DNA of 64,000 nt from Prado023 sp963747335 (GTDB taxonomy: Bacteria > Actinomycetota > Actinomycetes > S36-B12 > CAIYMF01): contig CAVVEV010000006.1 of NCBI GenBank assembly GCA_963747335.1, forward strand, positions 26,501-90,500, given 5' to 3'. Every line of letters begins with the position of its first letter. Position 1 is the first letter of the stretch. The notes beneath the pieces were generated by a model that was not told the origin of the DNA, did no database searches, and worked only from the letters and a program-made list of their open reading frames with translations. Made by a program: the position numbers and the translations under genes. Shown one piece after another: positions 1 to 8,240 of the stretch.

Positions 1-1
1 C

Positions 2-1447
2 GCGGAGAACACCTCAACGGCGGCTGGGGACAAGGGTCTTCAGCTGGACGAGGCCAACGCTGCTGCGACGGATGTCTTCTCCGGCGATGAGGTGGTCATC
101 TCGGAGATCCTGGGCGGCAAGGGTGCCTACACCTCGAACTGGGAGTGCGTGGTGCTGCAGGTTGAGGAGCCCAGCGAGGTGGTCGCGTTTGATGTGGCCT
201 TCTCCGCGGGCGGCGGAGGCCTCACCGGCTCGTTCACGATGCCTGATCAGCCCGTGGTCTGCACGTTCACCAACACGCGCAAGTCGCACGAGGTGAAGCT
301 GCAGAAGGCCTGGGTCAATGCTCGGGGTGGCGACACCGCGGCGCTGACGATCAAGGGCGGCCTGCCGGAGACCGGTACGCCGACCACGACGTCGACGGCC
401 ACCGGTGCCCTGGGCACCTTCCTCGACACCACCAACGTCGCGAGCTCGACTGTCCAGGTCGGCGACACGGTGACGGTGACCGAGGTCCTCGGTGCCTCCA
501 ACGTCGGCAAGTACGGCGCGACGCTGGTCTGTGACAACGGAGTGGTCCCGGCGGCCGACGGCTCGTTCTCGATGCCGGACGCCGCGGTGACCTGCACGTT
601 CACCAACGATCGTTCGGTCACGGCCCCGGTTCCGCCGGCGCCGACGGCCGAGACGTGCGATCCGAACGTGCCCGGATCTCAGCTGCTGGGCTCGATCACG
701 GTCCCGGCCAGCCCGGACTACCGCTACTTCATCGACGGCAAGGCGTTCGCAGCCGGGACCTACCCGTTCGCGGCCGGTTCCTACACCGCGACGGCACAGC
801 TGATCGTGACCGCGCCACTTGCGGCGGCAGGGTTCGGCGGGCTTCAGCAATTGGCTGCGCAGGACGTCTACACCTGGACAGTCGTGGTCGCCGGCTCGCC
901 GGTCTGCGCCGTCCTCGACAAGGAGTCGGACCCGGTGACGGGCCCGGTCTTCACCGATCAGGTGGTCTCCTACAAGATCACGGTGAAGAACGGTGGCGAC
1001 ACACCCGTTGTTGGCGAGACCCTCGTGGACAAGTTGCCGGAGGGCGTTGAGGTGATCGAGTCCTCGATCAGCCCGAGCGGGGTGTACAACCCGACCGCTC
1101 GGACGATCACCTGGAAGTTCGACCTACCTGCGGCGGTCGGGTCGGTGCCATCCTCCGCGACGTTCACCTACCAGGTGACCGTCACAGCGGAGGAGGGCTC
1201 CATCACCAACACCGTCACCTGGGTTGAGCGCAGCCTGACCGACAGCACGACGCTGCCGGTCGAGCCGGGTGAGGTGGGCGGTGAGGAGACCACGGACGAG
1301 GAGGACGGCACCACCGTCGGCGGATCCGAGGATCTGGCCGAGACCGGTGCTGGCAATGCCTCCAACGTGGCAGCCGCTGGCCTGCTCGCCATGGTGCTCG
1401 GCGGACTGATGGTCGGCTTCGGCCGGCGTCGTCGCCGGGAGGGGTGA
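2..1447 (+). CDS. Cell-wall-anchored repeat protein, 3' part (start outside window)
   Basis: The reading frame is open from the first bases, so the N-terminus lies outside the window. At least two immunoglobulin/prealbumin-like repeats are visible, each ending in a similar motif (SFTMPDQPVVCTFTN and SFSMPDAAVTCTFTN). A DUF11-type module follows (VLDKESDPVTGP through LVDKLPEGVEVIESS), then an acidic Glu/Thr-rich linker. The C-terminus is a sorting signal: LAETG encoded at 1334-1348, a hydrophobic helix and a terminal RRRRREG. LAxTG is the form usually cut by actinobacterial class E sortases, so the protein is inferred to be linked to peptidoglycan at the cell surface. The role is probably adhesive or structural; no enzymatic domain is visible. 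Confidence 0.85.
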   Translation, partial: AENTSTAAGDKGLQLDEANAAATDVFSGDEVVISEILGGKGAYTSNWECVVLQVEEPSEVVAFDVAFSAGGGGLTGSFTMPDQPVVCTFTNTRKSHEVKLQKAWVNARGGDTAALTIKGGLPETGTPTTTSTATGALGTFLDTTNVASSTVQVGDTVTVTEVLGASNVGKYGATLVCDNGVVPAADGSFSMPDAAVTCTFTNDRSVTAPVPPAPTAETCDPNVPGSQLLGSITVPASPDYRYFIDGKAFAAGTYPFAAGSYTATAQLIVTAPLAAAGFGGLQQLAAQDVYTWTVVVAGSPVCAVLDKESDPVTGPVFTDQVVSYKITVKNGGDTPVVGETLVDKLPEGVEVIESSISPSGVYNPTARTITWKFDLPAAVGSVPSSATFTYQVTVTAEEGSITNTVTWVERSLTDSTTLPVEPGEVGGEETTDEEDGTTVGGSEDLAETGAGNASNVAAAGLLAMVLGGLMVGFGRRRRREG

Positions 1448-1485
1448 CCCCGGGTCGGTTGACGCACCGACAGCTGAAGTGATCG

Positions 1486-1526
1486 CCGGAACGCCCGGCC
1501 CTGATTCGAGGGGCCGGGCGTTCCGG
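1486..1526 (+). terminator. Strong hairpin terminator of the surface-protein gene
   Basis: A perfect 16-bp inverted repeat (arms 1486-1501 and 1511-1526) with a 9-nt loop begins 38 nt after the stop codon. There is no clear U-tract, which is common for terminators in high-GC actinobacteria. Confidence 0.8.
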
Positions 1527-1730
1527 CTTCCGGGGGACGGAAGGCACCGCTCGTCACCGGGTCGGCCGCCCTCCCATGGTCGACCGGGCGGGAACGCTTG
1601 CGAACATTGCGCGCCGGAGGATGTGGTTCACGGCGCGTGATGGCTGCACACCCATTCGGGTGACACCTGCAACCAGCGCGACACAGTGTGTAGTTGGGGC
1701 CTATGGTGCGGGAGTCCTAGATTGCGGCCT

Positions 1731-1901
1731 TTGGGGGTTCCCATGAGTGAGCTTTCGCAGCACCCCGCTCGGGCCGTGAGCCTCGCGCTCGCGGCGATGG
1801 CCATCACGGCGTTCGCGGTCAATGGCTCAGTCGCCGTCGGAGCGACAGCCGATAGCCCCGGTGGAATCCATCGTGGTTGATTCTGAGGCCCAGGTTGACA
1901 T
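1731..1901 (+). repeat. Left copy of the ~170-bp direct repeat flanking the insertion sequence
   Basis: This segment is repeated at 3664-3833. The copies differ at three positions (1734; a t/c in the sixth codon after the ATG region; a t/c near 1883) and by one extra A near 1866. Together they bracket 1902-3663 exactly. The IS1634 family is known to make unusually long, variable-length target duplications, so the pair is interpreted as a target-site duplication. The sequence spans the start codon and signal-peptide part of a small gene. Confidence 0.75.
1743..1901 (+). pseudogene. Truncated 5' copy of the small secreted acidic-repeat gene
   Basis: The translation begins MSELSQHPARAVSLALAAMA and matches the intact gene at 3676 through the signal peptide. 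An extra A near 1866 shifts the frame, giving a stop at 1880, and the insertion sequence cuts the gene at 1901. This copy keeps the native upstream region, with a weak -10-like TATGGT at 1702-1707, but lacks the acidic repeats. It is therefore a remnant created by the insertion. Confidence 0.7.
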
Positions 1902-3663
1902 CCCGAGTTGGCTCATTTGCTTAGTGCGTGAGTTCGGCGCCGTGGATCGCGTCGAGGATGGCTTGTTTGTCGTCGGGGATCGCGGGCGGGAACGTTCTGC
2001 TGGGTGCCGTTGATCGCGATCGTTGCTGAGCGCAGGGGTCGCAGTTGGCGGGTGACGTTGCGGATGGACAACCCGGTCCGGTTCTGGACCTCGCGGGACA
2101 CTGCGAGTGCGGCGAACACGATGGTCAGGTGGGCCTCGATGGCGTCGCGGGTGCGGTGGAACATCGGCCGGGCGGCCAGATCGGACTTGCTCATCCGGAA
2201 CGACGCCTCGACGTGCCACAGGTCGTGGTAGAGCTGATCACCTCGCCTGCGGGCATGAGGTGGGCGCCGATGTTGGTGACGTAGCCCTTGAGCCCGACCA
2301 GGCTGCGGGCGCGGTCCAACGCGGCCTGGTCCAGGGTCCGCGCCCCGTTGGTGGTCTTGACGAACCGTGGGGTCCGGGCGGCCTTCGTGCCTTGGACGAC
2401 GGCGCGGGCCGGTCCTCCTGGGCGGTGAGGGTTCGCCGGTCGCGGACCGCCCGCTTGTGGGAGTAGGCCCAGACCGCCCGCCACGATCCGGGGTGCGTCT
2501 CAGGATCCCAGATGGGTTCGGCGCGCAGGGCGCGGTTGTTCTCGCTGCGCGCCCCGGTTCGCGGGTGATCGTGTCGATGATCTGCCCATCGGTGAACGCG
2601 TCACCGTGCCAGTGGAAGTGGGAGGCCAGATCGATCGGGGCCTTGGTCACCCGCGACCCGACGATGAACCGCAGGCTGGCCTCGTCGAGTTCACGCAGGT
2701 TGGTCGCCGAGAGCATGCCGGCGTCCGCGACCACGACCATGTCAGCCAGGCCGTGGCGGGCCTGGAACGCGGTGATGACCGGCAGGATCGTCAGCGTCTC
2801 GGCCTTGTTCCCGGCGAAGCAGCCGATCTCCAGCGGGAAGCCGTGTCGGTCGACCAGCAGCCCGACAACGATCTGCGGGTCGACTCGGCGTTCCTTGGAG
2901 TACCCGACCTTGCGCAGGTCGTCTTCCTTGTCGGCCTCGAAGTACAGGGTGGTGACGTCGTAGAGCACCAGCGAGATGTCCCCGGCCGTCGCGGCGTGGG
3001 CGAAGCATCCGGCCGCGATCCGGCCGCGGTAGTCGCGCACCTCGGCCCGGGCCAGGGTGCGCTTCATCGTGGCGTAGCTGGCCGGTGCCCGGCCCAGGTC
3101 GGTCAGGACCCGGCCCGAGTCCAGCAACGAGGACGGCTCCACGATCCGGGCGATCACCAGGTCGCGGAACACCTCATCGCCGAGCACGTCGAACCCCAGA
3201 TCGGTGAACACCACCGACAACGCGTCGAACAGCACCCGGGCGTCCGTGGCCAGCACCCGCCCCGGGCCATCACGACGACCCGGCGACACCGCGGCGGGAG
3301 CCTCGAACAACGCCGGCGCGTCGGCCGGCGGGGCCAGGCCCACCACCGGCGGTGTCGGCTCAACGTCGAGGGCCAACACCCCCTGACCGGGCGGCTCGAG
3401 CAGGGTACGGGCCCGAGCCAGCAGCACCCCCAGCTCGGCCTCGGTATGTGCCGAACCGACGTGCGCCACGATCCGCTGGCGTCCCCCCACGTACTCCGCG
3501 ATCTGCACCGCCGTCGCCCCCGACCCGGTCCGGACCCGCCGAATGAACGCCACACCACGACCCTCGAGAACGCCCTTAGTGCGTGAAATCGCCCCGCACT
3601 GCGAGCATCACCGCAGGTCAACGGCACTGCCCCGAGGTCCCGAAACCGTGAGCCAGACTCAGG
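1902..3663 (-). mobile_element. IS1634-family insertion sequence (about 1.76 kb)
   Basis: The element is bounded on both sides by the ~170-bp direct repeat. Its ends form an imperfect inverted repeat: left end cccgagttggctcat (1902-1916), and the right end read on the minus strand cctgagtctggctcac (3663-3648), matching with one gap and a few mismatches. A single transposase gene fills it. Length, terminal repeats, transposase type and long target duplication all agree with IS1634 relatives. The boundaries are inferred from where the direct repeats stop and may be off by a few bases. Confidence 0.8.
1921..3553 (-). pseudogene. IS1634-family DDE transposase, frameshifted
   Basis: From a GTG start at 3553 the N-terminus reads MAFIRRVRTGSGATAVQIAE, typical of actinobacterial IS1634 transposases. 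DDE residues lie in DVTTLYFE, VVVADAGMLS and the Y-x-LW-VE-x-SFR signature (YHDLWHVEASFRMSK). The frame changes near 2558, 2413, 2233 and 1996. Family-like sequence continues across each change and ends in AILDAIHGAELTH with TAA at 1921-1923. The enzyme is inactive as written. Because many neighbouring core genes also carry single-base indels, some of these shifts may be read errors rather than decay. Confidence 0.85.
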
Positions 3664-3833
3664 TTGAGGGTTCCCATGAGTGAGCCTTCGCAGCACCCCG
3701 CTCGGGCCGTGAGCCTCGCGCTCGCGGCGATGGCCATCACGGCGTTCGCGGTCAATGGCTCAGTCGCCGTCGGAGCGACAGCCGATAGCCCCGGTGGATC
3801 CATCGTGGTTGATTCCGAGGCCCAGGTTGACAT
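3664..3833 (+). repeat. Right copy of the ~170-bp direct repeat flanking the insertion sequence
   Basis: This is the second copy of 1731-1901, lacking the extra A of the left copy. It starts 12 nt before the ATG at 3676, so it restores the complete coding sequence downstream of the element but not the native promoter. Confidence 0.75.
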
Positions 3834-3930
3834 GGCTCCGATGATCGAGCCGATGGAGGACGTGGACGAGTCGGATGAGTCCGGCGATGCGGCGCCCATG
3901 ATCGAGCCCATGGAGGACGTGGACGAGTAG
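3676..3930 (+). CDS. Small secreted acidic-repeat protein (unknown function)
   Basis: Predicted protein of 84 residues. After a short polar start there is a hydrophobic signal-peptide-like stretch (AVSLALAAMAITAFAVNGSVAVGATA). The mature part is very acidic and contains a tandem 12-residue repeat, APMIEPMEDVDE, twice, encoded by a near-identical 36-bp DNA repeat. I recognise no family. The insertion of the upstream IS duplicated its 5' end; only 12 nt of original upstream sequence remain, so expression now depends on the right end of the IS. The Asp/Glu/Met composition could suit metal binding, but that is speculation. Confidence 0.6.
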   Translation: MSEPSQHPARAVSLALAAMAITAFAVNGSVAVGATADSPGGSIVVDSEAQVDMAPMIEPMEDVDESDESGDAAPMIEPMEDVDE

Positions 3931-3979
3931 TCCGGCTGTGCTGACGTCGGCGTGGAGATCGGTCGTCGGCCCAGCGCCG

Positions 3980-4790
3980 TCAACTGCCCACGGCCGTCAC
4001 CGGTCGGCGTGCTGAGTACAGCCACGCGTACGGCAGTCCGATCAGCAGCGCCCCGCCGACCCAGTTGCCCAGCGTCGCCGGGATCAGGTTCGCCGTCAGC
4101 GAACTGCGCGACCGTGATGTCCGCGCCGCTGAACATGGCGGCCGGGATGAAGAACAGGTTGGCGATGCTGTGCTCGGTGCCCAGCGCCACGAACGCCATC
4201 ACCGGGAACCAGATCCCCAGGATCTTGCCGGTCGTGGACCGCGACGAGTAGGCCTGCCATGCGGCCACGCACACCAGCATGTTGGCCAGGATCCCCTTGC
4301 TGAACACCTCGATCCAGCTGTGCGAGACCTTGCCGTCTGCCAGGGCCAGCAGGTAGGGCGTCCAGGGCTCGTCGGCGCCGAGGATCCCGCCCGCCCATCC
4401 CAGCGCCGCCAACCCCACGGCGCCGACGGCGTTGGCGAGGTAGGCCACGACCAGCAGCCGCAGCATCGCTGACCCCGACACTCGGCGGCGGTACCACGGC
4501 ACCATCTGCGTGGCGCAGTCGGACGTGAACAGCCCGGCGCCGGTCAGCATCACCGCGATGAAGCCCACAGGGAAGACCGCCCCCATCACCAGCCGTGCCA
4601 GCCCGGGGTTGTTGGCGACCAACTCGGTCGAGCCGCCCGCCACGACGATCGCGAGCAGCGCTCCCACGGCGATGAACATGCCGCCGATCGCGGACATCAC
4701 GAACAGCTTCTCGTTGGGCAGCGTGGACTTGGACGCCGCCGCGTCATCGATCGTGTCCACGGTCGCGGAGGGGGAGCGGGCTTCGGCCAT
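3980..4790 (-). CDS. Formate/nitrite transporter (FNT) family channel, frameshift near C-terminus
   Basis: Starts at ATG 4788-4790 (MAEARSPSATVDTIDDAAAS). The protein has the six hydrophobic segments of FNT channels, which form pentamers passing formate, nitrite or related small anions. Recognisable pieces include the early MSAIGGMFIAVGALL helix and NLFFIPAAMFSGADITVAQF. Near 4090 one extra base shifts the frame; the other frame continues with NLIPATLGNWVGGALLIGLPYAWLYSARR, the expected last helix, to a stop at 3980-3982. The break is probably a read error. The substrate cannot be decided from sequence. It is convergent with the small gene ending at 3930. Confidence 0.85.
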
Positions 4791-4797
4791 GGGCGCG

Positions 4798-4803
4798 AGG
4801 TTA
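4798..4803 (-). promoter_or_regulatory. -10-like TAACCT for a leaderless FNT transcript
   Basis: On the minus strand TAACCT lies 7 nt before the FNT start codon, the spacing expected if transcription begins at the ATG. The same arrangement recurs before about a dozen genes in this window. Confidence 0.5.
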
Positions 4804-4929
4804 CCTGTGGATGCCCGGGACGCAGGCTGAGGGCTGGAGGGCGCCTGACGAATCCCACTCCGACCCCACGCCACGGTGCTCGAGCCCGCGAGAGGAGCAA
4901 CGACGAGCCCGGCCCAATCCCTCTCACAC

Positions 4930-5004
4930 TGGTGCCCCCGGCAGGATTCGAACCTGCGCGCATGCCTCCGGAGGGCACCGCTCTATCCCCTGAGCTACGG
5001 GGGC
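4930..5004 (-). tRNA. tRNA-Arg (anticodon CCG)
   Basis: Read on the minus strand, a complete 72-nt cloverleaf plus encoded CCA is present. The acceptor stem is GCCCCCG pairing with CGGGGGC, the D arm GCTC/GAGC, the anticodon loop CTCCGGA, and the T arm GCAGG-TTCGAAT-CCTGC. Anticodon CCG reads CGG (Arg), a frequent codon at this GC content. argS lies 1.4 kb downstream on the opposite strand. Confidence 0.95.
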
Positions 5005-5067
5005 CAGGGCATCGCCCATCTTAGCGACCACCCCCCGCGCCCCCAAATCAACTGCTCGTCGGTGAAC

Positions 5068-5142
5068 TTGCGTTGCACCTCGGCCGATTTCGCGTCCCGA
5101 CTGCAACACAAGCCCGTGTCGGGTGAAGGAGTCGCAACGCAA
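5068..5142 (+). repeat. 75-nt palindrome-ended repeat, copy A
   Basis: The repeat begins TTGCGTTGC and ends GCAACGCAA, a perfect 9-bp terminal inverted repeat. It is the same length as copy B at 6186-6260, in the same orientation, and most bases match, including the block CTCGGCCGATTTCGCGTC. An inner stem CCCGAC/GTCGGG can also form. The two copies bracket the DUF559 gene. Confidence 0.8.
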
Positions 5143-5259
5143 CCTTGGGGCGATTGTGACGCGGACGGCGGGTCGGGTCCGCCCGGGGGTGGGGCGCCGT
5201 CCACAGGGTGACCGTGTTGCTCTGGTCGGCCGCCACTGACGCGGGTTTGATCGTGCGCA

Positions 5260-6179
5260 TGGTTGCGTTCCGTCCTGTCCGCCCGTCGCCGATCCCCGGC
5301 GGGCTCGAACTGCCGTCGGTCGCCGGCGGCCAGGACGGCGTGTTCACCCGCTCACAGGCGCGGTCCGAGGCCTGGACCGACGGGCGCCAGCGTCGCCTCG
5401 TCCAGTCGGGACTCTGGGTCCCCATCACCCCGAACGTGCTCCGCCATCGCGAGGTCGCCGAGGGGCCATGGCAGCGGGCGCGGGCCGTCTGGCTGACTGG
5501 CGGCATGATCGTGAGCCATGACACGGCCGGTCGACTGTGGGGGCTTGCCGCATCGGACGGGCTGCACGGCACGAGCCCGTCCTCCCGGCGCACGACGACC
5601 GTCACCACGCACCGCGCCACGGTGCCGCCAGCCGACACCATCGAGGTCTCCGGGATGCAGGTGACCGCACCTCATCGCACCCTGATCGACCTGCTGTGCA
5701 CCCTCGACCAGGAGGATTCGGTCGCCATGGTCTGCGACGCCCTGCGCCGTAGGATCCTGACCACGGCCCACGTGAGCAGCGCAGCGGAGGCCGCCGTCGG
5801 ACGGCACGGTGCAGCGCGGGCCCGATTCGTGGCGCGCACGTGCTCCGGGCGGCCGTTCTCGGTCCTCGAGTGGCACTTCCACCGTCGGGTAGGGGCGCTG
5901 GGTCCCGGCTGGCGGTTCAACACCGAGATCCACGACGCGCAGGGCAAGATCGGCGACGTTGACGCGCTGCACATGGGGACGAAGGTGGTCGTCGAGCTCG
6001 ATGGGCAGCAGTTCCATGGCCCGGACCGGTTCCAGGCCGACCGCACGCGCGACCAGCGGCTGGCCGCCGCCGGCTTCATCGTCCTGCGCTTCACCTGGGA
6101 CGACCTCATCCACCGCCCGGATGACGTCATCGAGCGAATCCGCCGCACCATGGCCCACCGCGCCCGCCTCGTGGCCTGA
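5260..6179 (+). CDS. AbiEi-like N-domain plus DUF559 nuclease-fold protein
   Basis: Predicted protein of about 306 residues from ATG 5260; an in-frame GTG at 5208 would add 17 residues. The N-terminal half (GVFTRSQARSEAWTDGRQRR, LVQSGLWVPITPNVLRHRE) resembles the winged-helix domain found in AbiEi-type antitoxins. The C-terminal 110 residues resemble DUF559, a Vsr-like restriction-endonuclease fold: FNTEIHDAQGKIGDVDALHM, VVVELDGQQFHGPDRFQADR, TRDQRLAAAGFIVLRFTWDD. Conserved Asp/Glu residues suitable for metal binding are present. No partner toxin gene is adjacent. The gene is isolated between two direct repeats, so it may be a mobile cassette or a genome-dispersed family. Function is not established. 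Confidence 0.75.
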
Positions 6180-6185
6180 GCCTGA

Positions 6186-6260
6186 TTGCGTTGCATCTCG
6201 GCCGATTTCGCGTCGCAGATGCAGCACAGGGCCGTGTTGCTCGGAGGAAACGCAACGCAA
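6186..6260 (+). repeat. 75-nt palindrome-ended repeat, copy B
   Basis: Begins 7 nt after the stop codon of the DUF559 gene, with the same TTGCGTTGC/GCAACGCAA ends as copy A. An inner stem GCAGCAC/GTGTTGC can form with one G-U pair. Between this repeat and argS (6261-6409) there is only purine-rich sequence with no recognisable gene. Confidence 0.8.
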
Positions 6261-6397
6261 GGTGGAGGGGGGAGAGAGTGGGGGAGCAGCGAAGGGCGGG
6301 GGGAGACCGCGCAATGGGAGGGCGGTGCGGGAGCGGCCGCCGGCGTGGCGGGGGAGTGGGCGGCAACCGGCCCGCCGCCGGCCAGGGCGCGCCCCAT

Positions 6398-6403
6398 TAC
6401 GAT
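6398..6403 (+). promoter_or_regulatory. -10-like TACGAT for a leaderless argS transcript
   Basis: TACGAT ends 6 nt before the argS ATG and no Shine-Dalgarno sequence lies between, so transcription probably starts at the initiation codon. Confidence 0.55.
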
Positions 6404-6409
6404 TGGCCC

Positions 6410-8074
6410 ATGACCCCCGACGCCCTGGCTGCTCTCGTGTCGGCCACCGTGACCGACCTGATCGAGCACAACAAGCTGTGCCTGCCGAAGGGGTACCGCG
6501 TCAATGCCGCGGTCGAGCGTCCCAAGAACCGGGAGCACGGCGATTACGCCACCAACGTGGCGATGACCCTGGCCAAGCCATCCCACACCTCCCCGCGGGC
6601 CATCGGCGAGATGCTGGCCGCCGAGCTCGCGCTGAGTCCCGCGATCGCGCATGCGGAGGTCGCCGGTCCCGGCTTCGTGAACATCACGCTGGAGGCCGCC
6701 AGCCAGGGTGAGGTCGCCGCTCGGATCGTCATCGAGGGCCAGCACTACGGCCAGGGCACGTCCCAGCACGGACGCTGGATCAACATCGAGTTCATCTCGG
6801 CCAACCCGACCGGCCCGATCCACCTGGGTCACACGCGCTGGGCGGCGGTCGGCGATGCCATCGCCCGCGTGCTGGCTGCCCAGGGCGCGGACGTGACCCG
6901 GGAGTTCTACATCAACGACCGTGGCGTCCAGATGGACCGGTTCGGCGAGTCGATCATGAACGCCGCACACGGGCGCCCCGCCCCGGATCAGGGCTATCAC
7001 GGCAGCTACATCAAGGACATCGCCGCCGAGATCGTCGCAAACGACGCGGGCATCAAGGACCTTCCTATAGACGAACAGCTGGTGATGTTCCGTGAGCTCG
7101 GCTACCGCACCATGCTCGAGGAGCAGCAGGAGAGCCTGACGCGCTTCGAGACGCACTTCGACGTCTGGTACTCCGAGCGGACGCTGCATGAATCGGGTGC
7201 GGTCGAGCGGGCGTTCGCCCAGCTGCGCGAACAGGGCCACATGTACGAGGCGGACGGCGCGATCTGGCTGCGGACCTCGGGCTTCGACGACGACAAGGAC
7301 CGCGTCCTGGTCAAGGCCGACGGCGAGCTGACGTACTTCGCCTCCGACACCGCCTACTACGTCGACAAGCGCAATCGCGGCGCCGACCTGTGCATCTACC
7401 TTCTCGGTGCCGATCACCACGGGTACGTCAACAGGCTGCGTGCGGTGGCCGCGTGCGCGGGCGATGACCCGGACACCACCATCGAGGTCCTGATCGGCCA
7501 GCTGGTCAAGATGGTGAAGGGCGGCGAGGAGGTCCGGCTGAGCAAGCGCGCCGGGAACATCATCACGATCGACGACCTCATCGACGAGGTGGGCACCGAC
7601 GCCGCGCGCTACTCGCTGATCCGCTACCCGGTTGACTCCCCGTTGGTCCTCGATGTGGACCTCCTGCTCAAGCGGACCAACGACAACCCCGTGTACTACG
7701 TCCAGTACGGCTCCGCGCGGATCGCCTCCGTGCTGCGCAACGCCGCAGAGCTGGGCATCGACTGGCGCAACGCGCCGTTCGACCCCGCGCTGCTGTCCAA
7801 CGAGCGCGAGAACGACCTGCTCGGCGTCCTGGCCGAGTTCCCGAGGGTGGTCGCCAGCGCCGCCGAGCTGCGCGAGCCGCACCGCATCGCGCGCTACCTG
7901 GAGCGCCTCGCGACCGCCTACCACCGCTTCTACGACGTGTGCCGGGTCCTGCCGATGGGCGAGGAGCCCGTCGAGCCGCTGAACATCGCCCGGCTCTGGC
8001 TGTGCGCCGCCTCGCGCCAGGTGCTCGTGAACGGACTCAGCCTCCTGGGCGTCTCGGCCCCTGAGCGGATGTAG
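6410..8074 (+). CDS. argS: Arginyl-tRNA synthetase
   Basis: The 554-residue length fits ArgS. It charges tRNA-Arg with arginine in the cytoplasm. The class I signature appears as ANPTGPIHLGHTRWA (HLGH form of HIGH), and the KMSKS-equivalent loop as VRLSKRAGNIITIDDL. The N-terminal tRNA D-loop-binding domain and the C-terminal DALR anticodon-binding domain (ALLSNERENDLLGVLAEFPR, then ATAYHRFYDVCRVLPM) are both present, ending VLVNGLSLLGVSAPERM. The frame is open for about 220 nt upstream, but that part is low-complexity and the ATG at 6410 fits both the family and the upstream -10. Confidence 0.97.
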   Translation: MTPDALAALVSATVTDLIEHNKLCLPKGYRVNAAVERPKNREHGDYATNVAMTLAKPSHTSPRAIGEMLAAELALSPAIAHAEVAGPGFVNITLEAASQGEVAARIVIEGQHYGQGTSQHGRWINIEFISANPTGPIHLGHTRWAAVGDAIARVLAAQGADVTREFYINDRGVQMDRFGESIMNAAHGRPAPDQGYHGSYIKDIAAEIVANDAGIKDLPIDEQLVMFRELGYRTMLEEQQESLTRFETHFDVWYSERTLHESGAVERAFAQLREQGHMYEADGAIWLRTSGFDDDKDRVLVKADGELTYFASDTAYYVDKRNRGADLCIYLLGADHHGYVNRLRAVAACAGDDPDTTIEVLIGQLVKMVKGGEEVRLSKRAGNIITIDDLIDEVGTDAARYSLIRYPVDSPLVLDVDLLLKRTNDNPVYYVQYGSARIASVLRNAAELGIDWRNAPFDPALLSNERENDLLGVLAEFPRVVASAAELREPHRIARYLERLATAYHRFYDVCRVLPMGEEPVEPLNIARLWLCAASRQVLVNGLSLLGVSAPERM

Positions 8075-8240
8075 CGGGTGGTCGACCACGGGCCGGGTCC
8101 GGAGCCGGCGGCTTCAGCGGCCCGGTCGACCCGGTCGACCCGGTCCGCGCCGGCTGACCGCGTCCGGGAGGAGGGCGGATCGCCCTCGCTGGTGCGGTGG
8201 ACCCAGCTGCATCGACACGCACGTCCCCGGGGCCGGCCAC

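Noticed and set aside
1920..3586. Direct repeat cttagtgcgtga at both ends of the IS interior (1920-1931 and 3575-3586)
   Set aside because: The left copy is the stop-codon region of the transposase and the right lies outside its start; 12 nt is too short to interpret, although it could mark an old rearrangement.
5208..6179. Complete AbiE-type toxin-antitoxin pair
   Set aside because: No AbiEii-like nucleotidyltransferase gene is adjacent; the flanks are a tRNA gene and argS.
5672..8089. Very long minus-strand open frame opposite argS
   Set aside because: It has no recognisable domains, is rich in Arg/Gly/Asp/Val from GC-rich antisense codons, and lies exactly opposite the well-supported argS.
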